Shown: positions 44,738-53,731 of the stretch, one piece after another
Numbering within the stretch: the stretch's first letter is position 1
How the letters are laid out: each line of letters starts with the position of its first letter
Origin: Arachis hypogaea
Lineage: Eukaryota; Streptophyta; Magnoliopsida; Fabales; Fabaceae
DNA length: 64,000 nucleotides
Direction: 5' to 3'
NCBI RefSeq assembly: GCF_003086295.3
Contig: NC_092048.1
Location: 90,252,626 to 90,316,625, forward strand
The notes under the pieces: model-generated
Seen by the model: the letters and a program-made list of their open reading frames with translations, nothing else
The model's database searches: none
Told to the model about the DNA's origin: nothing
Translations under genes and position numbers: made by a program

Positions 44738-46387
44738 TGATGAGCGGATAATTTATATGCTTTTTGGCATTGTTTTTAGTATGTTTTTAGTAGAATCTAG
44801 TTACTTTTAGGGATGTTTTCATTAGTTTTTATGTTAAATTCACATTTCTGGACTTTACTATGAGTTTGTGTGTTTTTCTGTGATTTCAGGTATTTTCTGG
44901 CTGAAATTGAGGGACTTGAGCAAAAATCAGATTCAGAGGTTGAAGAAGGACTGCTGATGCTGTTGGATTCTGACCTCCCTGCACTCAAAGTGGATTTTCT
45001 GGAGCTACAGAACTCAAAATGGCGCGCTTCTAATTGCGTTGGAAAGTAGACATCCAGGGCTGTCCAGCAATGTATAATAGTCCATCCTTTGGCCGAGTTT
45101 AGACGATGTAAAAGGGCGTTGAACGCCAGTTCTACGCTGCTGTCTGGAGTTAAACGCCAGAAACAAGTCACAAACCAGAGTTGAACGCCAGAAATACGTT
45201 ACAACCTGGCGTTCAACTCCAAGAAGGACCTCTACACGTGCAACACTCAAGCTCAGCCCAAGCACACACCATGTGGGCCCCGGAAATGGATTTATGCATC
45301 AATTACTTACTTCTGTAAACCCTAGTAGCTAGTTTATTATAAATAGAATTTTTTACTATTGAATTAGACATCTTTGAACAGTTGTATGCTATCTTAGATC
45401 ACGTTTTGGGGGCTGGCCATCTCGGCCATGCCTGGACCTTTCACTTATATAATTTTAACGGTAGAGTTTCTACACTCCATAGATTAAGGTGTGGAGCTCT
45501 GTTGTTCCTCAAAGATTAATGCAAAGTACTACTGTTTTCTATTCAATTCATCTTATTTCGCTTCTAAGATATTCATTCGTACTTCAACCTGAATGTGATG
45601 AATGTGACAATCATCATCATTCCCTATGAACGTGTGCCTGACAACCACTTCCGTTCTACCTTAGATTGAATGAGTATCTCTTAGATCTCTTAATCGGAAT
45701 CTTCGTGGTGTAAGCTAGAATGATGGCGGCATTCAAGAGAATCCGGAAAGTCTAAACCTTGTCTGTGGTATTCCGAGTAGGATTCAATGATTGAATGACT
45801 GTGACGAGCTTCAAACTCGCGAGTGCTGGGCGTAGTGACAGACGCAAAAGGAGGGTGAATCCTATTCCAGCAATATCGGGAACCTCAGATGATTAGCCGT
45901 GCCGTGACAGGGCATCTTGGACCATTTTCACAAGAGGAGGGGATGTAGCCACTGACAACGGTGATGCCCTTGCATAAAGCCAGCCATGGAAAGGAGTAAG
46001 ACTGATTGGATGAAGACAGCAGGAAAGCAGATGTTCAGAGGAACGAAAGCATCTCTATACACTTATCTGAAATTCTCACCAATGATTTACATAAGTATTT
46101 CTATCCTTTTTGTTTTACTAATTTTTGGAAACTACATAACCATTTTATATCCGCCTGACTGAGATTTACAAGGTGACCATAGCTTGCTTCACACCAACAA
46201 TCTCCGTGGGATTCGACCCTTACTCACGTAAGGTATTACTTGGACGACCCAGTGCACTTGCTGGTTAGTTATGCGAAGTTGTGAAGATATGTTTAGACCG
46301 TGGTTCTGTGCATCCGTTTTTGGTGCCATTGCCAGGAAATCAATTTCGAACAACAATTCACAACCTGAGTAACAATTTCGCATACCA
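44738..46387 (+). repeat. 5' LTR of M3 (1,650 bp)
   Basis: TGATGAGCGGATAATTTATA to TTTCGCATACCA. Contains GGCGTT/AACGCC palindromes (45116-45215), TATA at 45338 and, near its end, a decayed PBS-like copy (46321-46338). Confidence 0.95.
45338..45345 (+). promoter_or_regulatory. TATA box of M3 5' LTR
   Basis: TATAAATA followed by GAATTTTTTAC. Confidence 0.6.
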
Positions 46388-46393
46388 AGTTTT

Positions 46394-46411
46394 TGGCGCC
46401 GTTGCCGGGGA
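46394..46411 (+). other. PBS of M3 (tRNA-Asp)
   Basis: TGGCGCCGTTGCCGGGGA, exact tRNA-Asp complement six bases after the LTR. A second copy with one change lies at 46487-46504. Confidence 0.85.
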
Positions 46412-48361
46412 TTGTTCGAGTTTTCGGCAAGCTTTTGGTCCGGTAACATCAGTGCCAAGTTTGATTCGGCAACAACACCAAGTTTTTGGTGCCGTTGCCG
46501 GGGATTGTTCGAGTTTGGACAACTGACGGTTCATCTTGTTGCTCAGATTAGGTAATTTTCTTTTTGTTTCGTTTTCAAAAATTTTTCAGAAATCTTTCAA
46601 AAATTTTTCTTTTTTTTCGAAAAAAAAAATTTTCTTTAAATAAAAATGTTTTCAAAAATTAAAATGTTTTCAAAAATATATTTTTCTTCAGAATTTTTTA
46701 AGAATGAATTCTAGTGTTTCATGAAGCTTGGCTGGCTGTTAAGCCACGACTGTAGGGCATGTTAGACGTGTCATGTCTGAGTTACATACTAAAGCTTGGC
46801 TGGCTATTAAGCCATGCCTGACCCTTTGATTGGAGCTTTAGTCTAAAGAGCATAAGATTCCTGGAATTCATATTAAAAATTTTTGAATTCTCATTTTTCT
46901 TTTTCTCAAAATGATTTTCGAAAAAAAAATTTAAAAAGAAAATACAAAAAAAATTAGAAATTCATAAAAAATCAAAAATATTTTGTGTTTCTTGTTTGAG
47001 TCTTGAGTCATGTTGTAAGCTTGGTGTCAATTGCATGTGCATCTTGCATTTTTCGAAAAAATCATGCATTCATAGTGTTCTTCATGATCTTCAAGTTGTT
47101 CTTGGTAAGTCTTCTTGTTTTATCTTTGCATTTGCATGTTTTGTGTCTTTTCTTGTTTTTCATATGCATTCTTGAATTCTTAGTGCCTAAGCATTAAAGA
47201 TTTCTAAGTTTGGTGTTTTGCATATTTTCCTTGCATTAAAAATTTTCAAAAATATGTTCTTGATATTCATCATGACATTCAAAGTGTTCTTGGTGTTCAT
47301 CTTGACATTCATAGCATTCTTGCATGCATTCATTGTTTTGATCTAAAAATTTTCATGCATTGCATCATTTTCATGTTTTTCTCTCTCACCATAAAAATTC
47401 AAAAATCAAAAAAATATATCTTTCCCTCTTTTCTCTCATAAATTTCGAAAATTAGATTTGACTTTTTCAAAAATTTTTAAAAATCAAGTTGTTTCTTATG
47501 AGTCAAATCAAATTTTCAATTTAAAAATCCTATCTTTTTAAAAATCTTTTTCAAAAATCAAATCTTTTTCATTTTTCTTAGTTATTTTCGAAAACTCTAA
47601 AAATATTTTTCAAAAATCTTTTTCTTAACTTTAACTCAAATTTTCGAAAATAACAATAACAATTAATGTTTTGATTCAAAAATTTCATGTTTGTTACTTG
47701 CTTGTTAAGAAAGATTCAAACCTTAAGTTCTAGAATCATATCTTGTGATTTCTTGTGAATCAAGTCATTAATTGTGATTTTAAAAATCAAATCTTTTTCA
47801 AAAACTAATTTAAATCATATCTTTTCAAAAATAACTTCTTATCTTATCTTTTTCAAAAATTTGATTTCAAAATATCTTTTCTAACTTCCTAACTTCTTAT
47901 CTTTTCAAAATTTGTTTCAACTAACTAACTAACTTTTTGTTTGTTTCTTATCTTTTTCAAAACTACCTAACTAACTCTCTCTCTCTAATTTTCGAAAATA
48001 TCTTCCCTCTTTTTCAAAAATTCTTTTTCATTAACCAATTATTTTAACTTTTGATTTTAAAATTTCGAAAATTACTAACCTTTTTCAAAAACTATTTTCG
48101 AAAATCACTAACCCTTTTTCAAAAAAAAAAAATTAATTTTCGAAAATCCCTCTCCCTCATCTCCTTCTAATTATTTATTCATCTACTAACACATCTCCTC
48201 ATCTCACATCTCTGCTCTCCTCACCCTTGTGCTTCTTTTCTTACATTACATTCTTTGTCCCCTTCCTTTCTTCCACTCACACAGTGACCTCTATACTGTG
48301 GTATAAAGGATCCCTATTATTATTATTATTATTATTTTTTCTGTGCCCTCTTCTTTGTCAT
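46412..48361 (+). other. M3 leader with PBS copy and paired stem-loops
   Basis: 1.95-kb T-rich leader. It has a PBS copy (46487-46504), stem-loops TGGCT-GTTA-AGCCA (46733-46746) and TGGCT-ATTA-AGCCA (46801-46814), many TTTTCGAAAA palindromes, and an AAGTTTGGTGTT string at about 47206. An in-frame extension upstream of gag to 48227 is open, but the conserved start is ATG 48362. Confidence 0.75.
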
Positions 48362-50689
48362 ATGAGCAGGAGCAAGGACAAGAATATTCTTGTTGAAGAA
48401 GATCCAAAACTTGAAAGGACTCTGAAGAGGAAACTAAGAGAAGCTAAATTACAACAATCCAGAGATAACCTTTCAGAAATTTTCGAACAAGAAGAGGAGA
48501 TGGCAGCCAAAAATAATAATAATGCAAGGAGGATGCTTGGTGACTTTACTGCACCAAATTCCAATTTACATGGAAGAAGCATCTCCATTCCTACCATTGG
48601 AGCAAACAATTTTGAGCTGAAACCTCAGCTAGTTTCTCTGATGCAGCAGAACTGCAAGTTTCATGGACTTCCATCTGAAGATCCTTTTCAGTTCTTAACT
48701 GAATTCTTGCAGATATGTGATACTGTTAAGACTAATGGAGTAGATCCTGAAGTCTACAGGCTCATGCTTTTCCCTTTTGCTGTAAGAGACAGAGCTAGAA
48801 TATGGTTGGACTCTCAACCCAAAGACAGCCTGAACTCTTGGGATAAGCTGGTCACGGCTTTCTTAGCCAAGTTCTTTCCTCCTCAAAAGCTGAGCAAGCT
48901 CAGAGTGGATGTTCAAACCTTCAGACAGAAAGAAGGTGAATCCCTATATGAAGCTTGGGAAAGATACAAACAGCTGACCAAAAAGTGTCCTTCTGACATG
49001 CTTTCAGAATGGACCATCCTGGATATATTCTATGATGGTTTATCTGAGCTATCAAAGATGTCATTGGATACTTCTGCAGGTGGATCCATTCACCTAAAGA
49101 AAATGCCTGCAGAAGCTCAAGAACTCATTGACATGGTTGCTAATAACCAGTTCATGTACACTCCTGAGAGAAATCCTGTGAGTAATGGGACGCCTCAGAA
49201 GAAGGGAGTTCTTGAAGTTGATACTCTGAATGCCATATTGGCTCAGAACAAAATATTGACTCAGCAAGTCAATATGATTTCTCAGAGTCTGAATGGAATG
49301 CAAGCTGCATCCAACAGTACTCAAGAGGCATCTTCTGAAGAAGAAGCTTATGATCCTGAAATCCCTGCAATAGCAGAGGTGAATTACATGGGTGAACCAT
49401 ATGGAAACACCTATAATCCATCATGGAGAAATCATCCAAATCTCTCATGGAAGGATCAAAGGCCTCAACAAGACTTTAATAATGGTGGAAGAAACAGGTT
49501 TAACAATAATAAACCTTTTCCATCATCCACTCAGCAACAGACAGAGAACTCTGAACAAAATACCTCTAATTTAGCAAACTTAGTCTCTGATCTATCTAAG
49601 GCCACTGTAAGTTTTATGAATGAAACAAGGTCCTCCATTAGAAATTTGGAAGCACAAGTGGGCCAGCTGAGTAAAAGGATCACTGAAATCCCTCCTAGTA
49701 CTCTCTCAAGCAATACAGAAGAGAATCCAAAAGGAGAGTGCAAGGCCATTGACATAAGCACCATGGCCGAACCTGTAAGGGAAGGAGAGGACGTGAATCC
49801 CAAGGAGGAAGACCTCCTGGGACGTCCAGTGATCAATAAGGAGCTTCCCTCTGAGGAACCAAAGGACTCTGAGGCTCATCTAGAGACCATAGAGATTCCA
49901 TTGAACCTCCTTATGCCATTCATGAGCTCTGATGAGTATTCCTCTTCTGAAGAGAATAAGGATGTTACTGAAGAGCAAGCTGCCAAGTTCCTTGGTGCAA
50001 TCATGAAGCTAAATGCCAAATTATTTGGTATTGAGACTTGGGAAGATGAACCTCCCTTGTTCACCAATGAACTAAGTGATCTGGATCAACTGACATTGCC
50101 TCAGAAGAGACAGGATCCTGGAAAGTTCATAATACCTTGTACTATAGGCACCATGATCTTTAAGGCTCTGTGTGACCTTGGTTCAGGGATAAACCTCATG
50201 CCCCTCTCTGTAATAGAGAAACTGGGAATCTATGGGATGCAAGCTGCTAAAATCTCATTAGAGATGGCAGACAATTCAAGAAAACAGGCTTATGGACAAG
50301 TAGAGGACGTGTTAGTAAAGGTTGAAGGCCTTTACATCCCTACTGATTTCATAGTCCTAGATACTGGAAAGGATGAGGATGAATCCATAATCCTAGGAAG
50401 ACCTTTTCTAGCCACAGCAAGAGCTGTGATTGATGTGGACAGAGGAGAATTGATTCTTCAAATAAATGAGGATAACCTTGTGTTTACAACTCAAGGATCT
50501 CTCTCTGCATCCATGGAGAGGAAGCATAAAAAGCTTCTCTCAAAGCAGAGTCACACAAAGCCCCCACAGTCAAACTCTAAGTTTGGTGTTGGGAGGCCAC
50601 AACCAAACTCTAAGTTTGGTGTCAAACCCCCATATCTAAACTCTAAGTTTGGTGTTGGGAGGTCTCAACAAAGCTCTGCACATCTGTGA
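48362..50689 (+). CDS. gag: M3 gag-protease, intact
   Basis: 775 codons. Start chosen at MSRSKDKNIL because M1, M2 and M4 begin at the same place (M[CRT]R[SN][KR]DK). Gag: basic N-terminus (1-45), GRSISIPTIGANNFELKPQL (~70-90), Retrotrans_gag core with LMLFPFAVRDRARIWL (~132-147), FFPPQKLSKLR, ERYKQLTKKCP (~200), linker with YNPSWRNHPNLSWKDQ. The protease has CDLGSGINLMPLSV with catalytic Asp at ~605 and ILGRPFLATARAVIDVDRG at ~676-694; DLG in place of DTG/DSG is usual in Athila-type elements. Tail: three copies of NSKFGV (~738-765), whose DNA is AACTCTAAGTTTGGTGT, the PPT-like motif. No RT follows. It could build particles that package this and related RNAs. Confidence 0.92.
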   Translation: MSRSKDKNILVEEDPKLERTLKRKLREAKLQQSRDNLSEIFEQEEEMAAKNNNNARRMLGDFTAPNSNLHGRSISIPTIGANNFELKPQLVSLMQQNCKFHGLPSEDPFQFLTEFLQICDTVKTNGVDPEVYRLMLFPFAVRDRARIWLDSQPKDSLNSWDKLVTAFLAKFFPPQKLSKLRVDVQTFRQKEGESLYEAWERYKQLTKKCPSDMLSEWTILDIFYDGLSELSKMSLDTSAGGSIHLKKMPAEAQELIDMVANNQFMYTPERNPVSNGTPQKKGVLEVDTLNAILAQNKILTQQVNMISQSLNGMQAASNSTQEASSEEEAYDPEIPAIAEVNYMGEPYGNTYNPSWRNHPNLSWKDQRPQQDFNNGGRNRFNNNKPFPSSTQQQTENSEQNTSNLANLVSDLSKATVSFMNETRSSIRNLEAQVGQLSKRITEIPPSTLSSNTEENPKGECKAIDISTMAEPVREGEDVNPKEEDLLGRPVINKELPSEEPKDSEAHLETIEIPLNLLMPFMSSDEYSSSEENKDVTEEQAAKFLGAIMKLNAKLFGIETWEDEPPLFTNELSDLDQLTLPQKRQDPGKFIIPCTIGTMIFKALCDLGSGINLMPLSVIEKLGIYGMQAAKISLEMADNSRKQAYGQVEDVLVKVEGLYIPTDFIVLDTGKDEDESIILGRPFLATARAVIDVDRGELILQINEDNLVFTTQGSLSASMERKHKKLLSKQSHTKPPQSNSKFGVGRPQPNSKFGVKPPYLNSKFGVGRSQQSSAHL

Positions 50690-50738
50690 GGCTCCATGAG
50701 AGCCCACTGTCAAGCTATTGACATTAAAGAAGCGCTTG

Positions 50739-50754
50739 TTGGGAGGCAACCCAA
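50739..50754 (+). other. SL1 stem-loop after M3 gag-PR
   Basis: TTGGG-AGGCAA-CCCAA, preceded by AAAGAAGCGCTTG, 50 bases after the gag stop. Confidence 0.65.
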
Positions 50755-50892
50755 TGTTTATTTATCTAATTTTATTTTTGTTTTTCATGTTTTATTAGGT
50801 TCATGATCATGTGGAGTCACAAAATAAATATAAAAATTGAAAACGGAATCAAAAATAGCAGAAGAAAAATCACACCCTGGAGGAAGACCTTA

Positions 50893-51130
50893 CTGGCGTT
50901 TAAACGCCAGTAAGAAGCATGTTTTGGGCGTTCAACGCCAGAACAGAGCATGGTTCTGGCGCTGAACGCCAGAAAAGGGTAGCATCTGGGTGTTTGAACA
51001 CCAGAAGTGCACCCTGGAGGAGAGCTGGCGCTGAACGCCTAGAACAAGCATGGTTCTGGCGTTCAACGCCAGAAATAGGCTACAAATGGGCGTTCAACGC
51101 CCAGAACAAGCACCAACCTGGTGCTGAACG
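50893..51130. repeat. GGCGTTNAACGCC palindrome array in M3
   Basis: About eight palindromes (CTGGCGTTTAAACGCCAG first, then GGCGTTCAACGCC or GGCGCTGAACGCC forms) separated by 15-20 bases such as AACAAGCATGGTT. Confidence 0.85.
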
Positions 51131-51595
51131 CCCAGAGTTGTGTGCAAGGGCATTTTACATGCCTAATTTGGTGCAAGGTTGTAAATCTTTGAACACCAGG
51201 ATCACCTCAGGATCTGTGGACCCCACAGGATCCCCACCTACCTCCACTCACCTCTTCTCACCCCTCTTTCACACAATCCCATAAACACTCTTCCCCAAAA
51301 CCCTTCACCAATCACCTCAATCTCTCTTCCCCATCACCTCTTCACCACTCACATCCATCCACTCTTCCCCATAAACCTACCTCATAAACTCCACCTACCT
51401 TCAAAATTCAAAATCAATTTCCCACTCAAACCCACCCTAAATGGCCGAACCTTCACCCCCCTCCCATCCCTATATATAACCCTCAATTCTTCCTCATTTT
51501 CACACAACACAACCCTCTCTTCTCTTCTTGGCTGAAACACAACCCCTTCTCCCTCTCCTCCACTTCTTCTTCTTCTTCATCTATTCTTTCTTCTC
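51131..51595 (+). other. M3 pyrimidine-rich spacer
   Basis: C/T/A-rich, almost without G from about 51230 onward (CCCCATAAACC, CTTCTTCTTCTTC), running straight into SL2. No ORF. A TATATATAA at 51472-51480 may be a fortuitous or internal promoter. Confidence 0.55.
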
Positions 51596-51630
51596 TTGCT
51601 CGAGGACGAGCAAAATTCTAAGTTTGGTGT
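51596..51630 (+). promoter_or_regulatory. SL2 stem-loop plus PPT copy (M3)
   Basis: TTGCTCG-AGGA-CGAGCAA (51596-51613) then CTAAGTTTGGTGTGG. The ORF2 ATG is at 51669. The PPT before the 3' LTR is TTAAGTTTGGTGTTG. Confidence 0.78.
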
Positions 51631-51668
51631 GGTAAAAGCATAAGCTTTTTATTTTTCCATTACCATTG

Positions 51669-52817
51669 ATGGCACCTAAGACCAGAGAATCCTCTAGAAA
51701 AGGGAAAGGGAAGACAAAAGCTTCCACCTTCGAGTCATGGGAGATGGAAAGGTTCATCTCCAAAGCCCATCAAGACCACTTCTATGATGTTGTGGCCAAG
51801 AAGAAGGTGATCCCCGAGGTCCCTTTCAAACTCAAAAGAAATGAGTATCCGAAGATCCGACATGAAATTCAAAGAAGAGGTTAGGAAGTTCTAACAAACC
51901 CCATCCAACAAGTCGGCATCCTAATGGTTCAAGAGTTCTATGCTAATGCATGGATCACTAGGAACCATGATCAAAGTAAGAACCCGAACCCAAAGAATTA
52001 TCTCACCATGGTTCGGGGGAAATACTTAGATTTTAGTCCGGAAAATGTGAGGTTGGCGTTCAACTTGCCAAACATGGAAGAGAACGCACGCCCCTACACA
52101 AGGAGAGTCAACTTTGATCAAAGGTTGGACCAAGTCCTCATGGACATATGTGTAGAAGGAGCTCAATGAAAGATTGACTCAAAAGGCAAACCGGTTCAAC
52201 TAGGAAGACTGGACCTTAAGCCTGTAGCTAGAGGATGGTTGGAGTTCATTCAATGCTCAATCATTCCCACTAGCAACCGGTCTGAAGTTACTATAGACCG
52301 GGCCATCATGATCCATAGCATCATGATTGGAGAAGAGGTGGAAGTTCATGAGATTATACCTCAAGAACTCTACAAGGTGGCTGACAAGTCCTCCACTATG
52401 GCAAGGTTAGCCTTTCCTCACCTCATTTGCCACCTATGCAATTCGGCTGGGATTGACATAGAGGGAGATATCCTCATTAAAAAGGACAAGCCCATCACTA
52501 AGAAAAAGATGGAGCAGGCAAGAGAGCCCATTCATGGAGCTCAAGAGGCGCATGAAGCTCATCACCATGAGATCCCGGAGATGCCTCAAATGCATTTTCC
52601 TCCACAAAACTATTGGGAGCAAATCAACACCTCCCTAGGAGAACTAAGCTCCAACATGGGACAATTAAGGGTGGAACATCAAGAGCACTCCATCATCCTT
52701 CATGAAATTAGAGAAGATCAAAAAGCAATGAGGGAGGAGCAACAAAGACAAGGAAGAGACATAGAAGAGCTCAAGGGCATCATTGGTTCCTCAAGAAGGA
52801 AACGCCACCATCACTAA
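51669..52817 (+). pseudogene. M3 ORF2 (plant transposon protein type), two stops
   Basis: One frame of 382 codons, MAPKTRESSRKGKGKTK to KRHHH, with TAG at 51882-51884 and TGA at 52167-52169, both in place of Trp (TGG). Basic N-terminus, WEMERF.SKAHQDHFYDVV, FYANAW (~91), VRGKYLDFSPENVRLAFNLP (~115-134), FIQCSIIPTSNRSEVTIDRA (~191), then a C-terminal coiled coil IILHEIREDQKAMREEQQRQ. The domain resembles Pfam 'putative plant transposon protein'. Function unknown. Possibly the remnant of the extra 3' ORF of Athila-like elements. Confidence 0.78.
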
Positions 52818-53712
52818 GGTGGATTCATTCCTTGTTCCTATTTCTTCTGTTTTTCGTTTTCTATGTTATGTGCTTATCTATGTTTGTGTATTATTGCGTG
52901 ATCATTAGTAGTTAGTAACTATGTCTTAAAGTTATGAATGTCCTATGAATCCATCACCTCTCTTAAATAAAAACTGTTTTAATTCAAAAAAACAACAAGT
53001 ACATGAGTTTCGAATTTATCCTTGAACTTAGTTTAATTATATTGATGTGGTGACAATGCAAGAAAGCCAAAAGCTCTTAAAACCAAGAGGCAAGAGCAAA
53101 AAGCCAATAACCCTTAAAACCAAAAGGCAAGGGCAAATAAAAAGGATCCCAAGGCTTTGAGCATCAGTGGATAGGAGGGCCTAAAGGAATAAAATCCTAG
53201 TCTAAGCGGCTAAAACAAGCTGTCCCTAACCATGTGCTTGTGGCGTGAAGGTGTCAAGTGAAAACTTGAGACTGAGCGGTTAAAGTCAAGGTCCAAAGCA
53301 AAAGAAGAGTGTGCTTAACAACCCTGGACACCTCTAATTGGGGACTTTAGCAAAGCTGAGTCACAATCTGAAAAGGTTCACCCAATTATGTGTCTGTGGC
53401 ATTTATGTATCCGGTGGTAATACTGGAAAACAAAGTGCTTAGGGCCATGGCCAAGACTAATAAAATAGCTGTGTTCAAGAATCATCATACTGAACTAGGG
53501 GAGTCAATAACACTATCTGAACTCTGAGTTCCTATAGATGCTAATCATTCTGAACCTTAATGGATAAAGTGAGATGCCAAAACTATTCAAGAGGCAAAAA
53601 GCTATAAGTCCCGCTCATATGATTGAAGCTATGTTTCATTGATAGTTTGAAATTTATAGTATATTCTCTTCTTTTTATCCTATTTGATTTTCAGTTGCTT
53701 GGGAACAAGCAA
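52818..53712 (+). other. M3 3' region after ORF2
   Basis: Non-coding, shared with M2 and M4. Landmarks: GTGGCGTGAAGGTGTCAAGTG, TCCGGTGGTAATACTGGAAAA, and CAGTTGCTTGGGAACAAGCAAC before the PPT, where GTTGCTTG and CAAGCAAC form an inverted repeat around GGAA (about 53693-53712). Confidence 0.6.
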
Positions 53713-53731
53713 CAATTTAAGTTTGGTGTTG
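53713..53731 (+). other. PPT of M3
   Basis: AATTTAAGTTTGGTGTTG ends at the 3' LTR start. Confidence 0.72.

Noticed and set aside
48227..48361. 45-residue hydrophobic N-terminal extension of M3 gag
   Set aside because: Start at 48362 is conserved in M1, M2 and M4; the extension is T-rich leader that happens to be open.
50893..51130. CRISPR-like spaced palindromic repeats (also 38830-39135 and 58735-59280)
   Set aside because: Units vary, spacing is irregular, no leader or cas genes, and the DNA is a plant retrotransposon.
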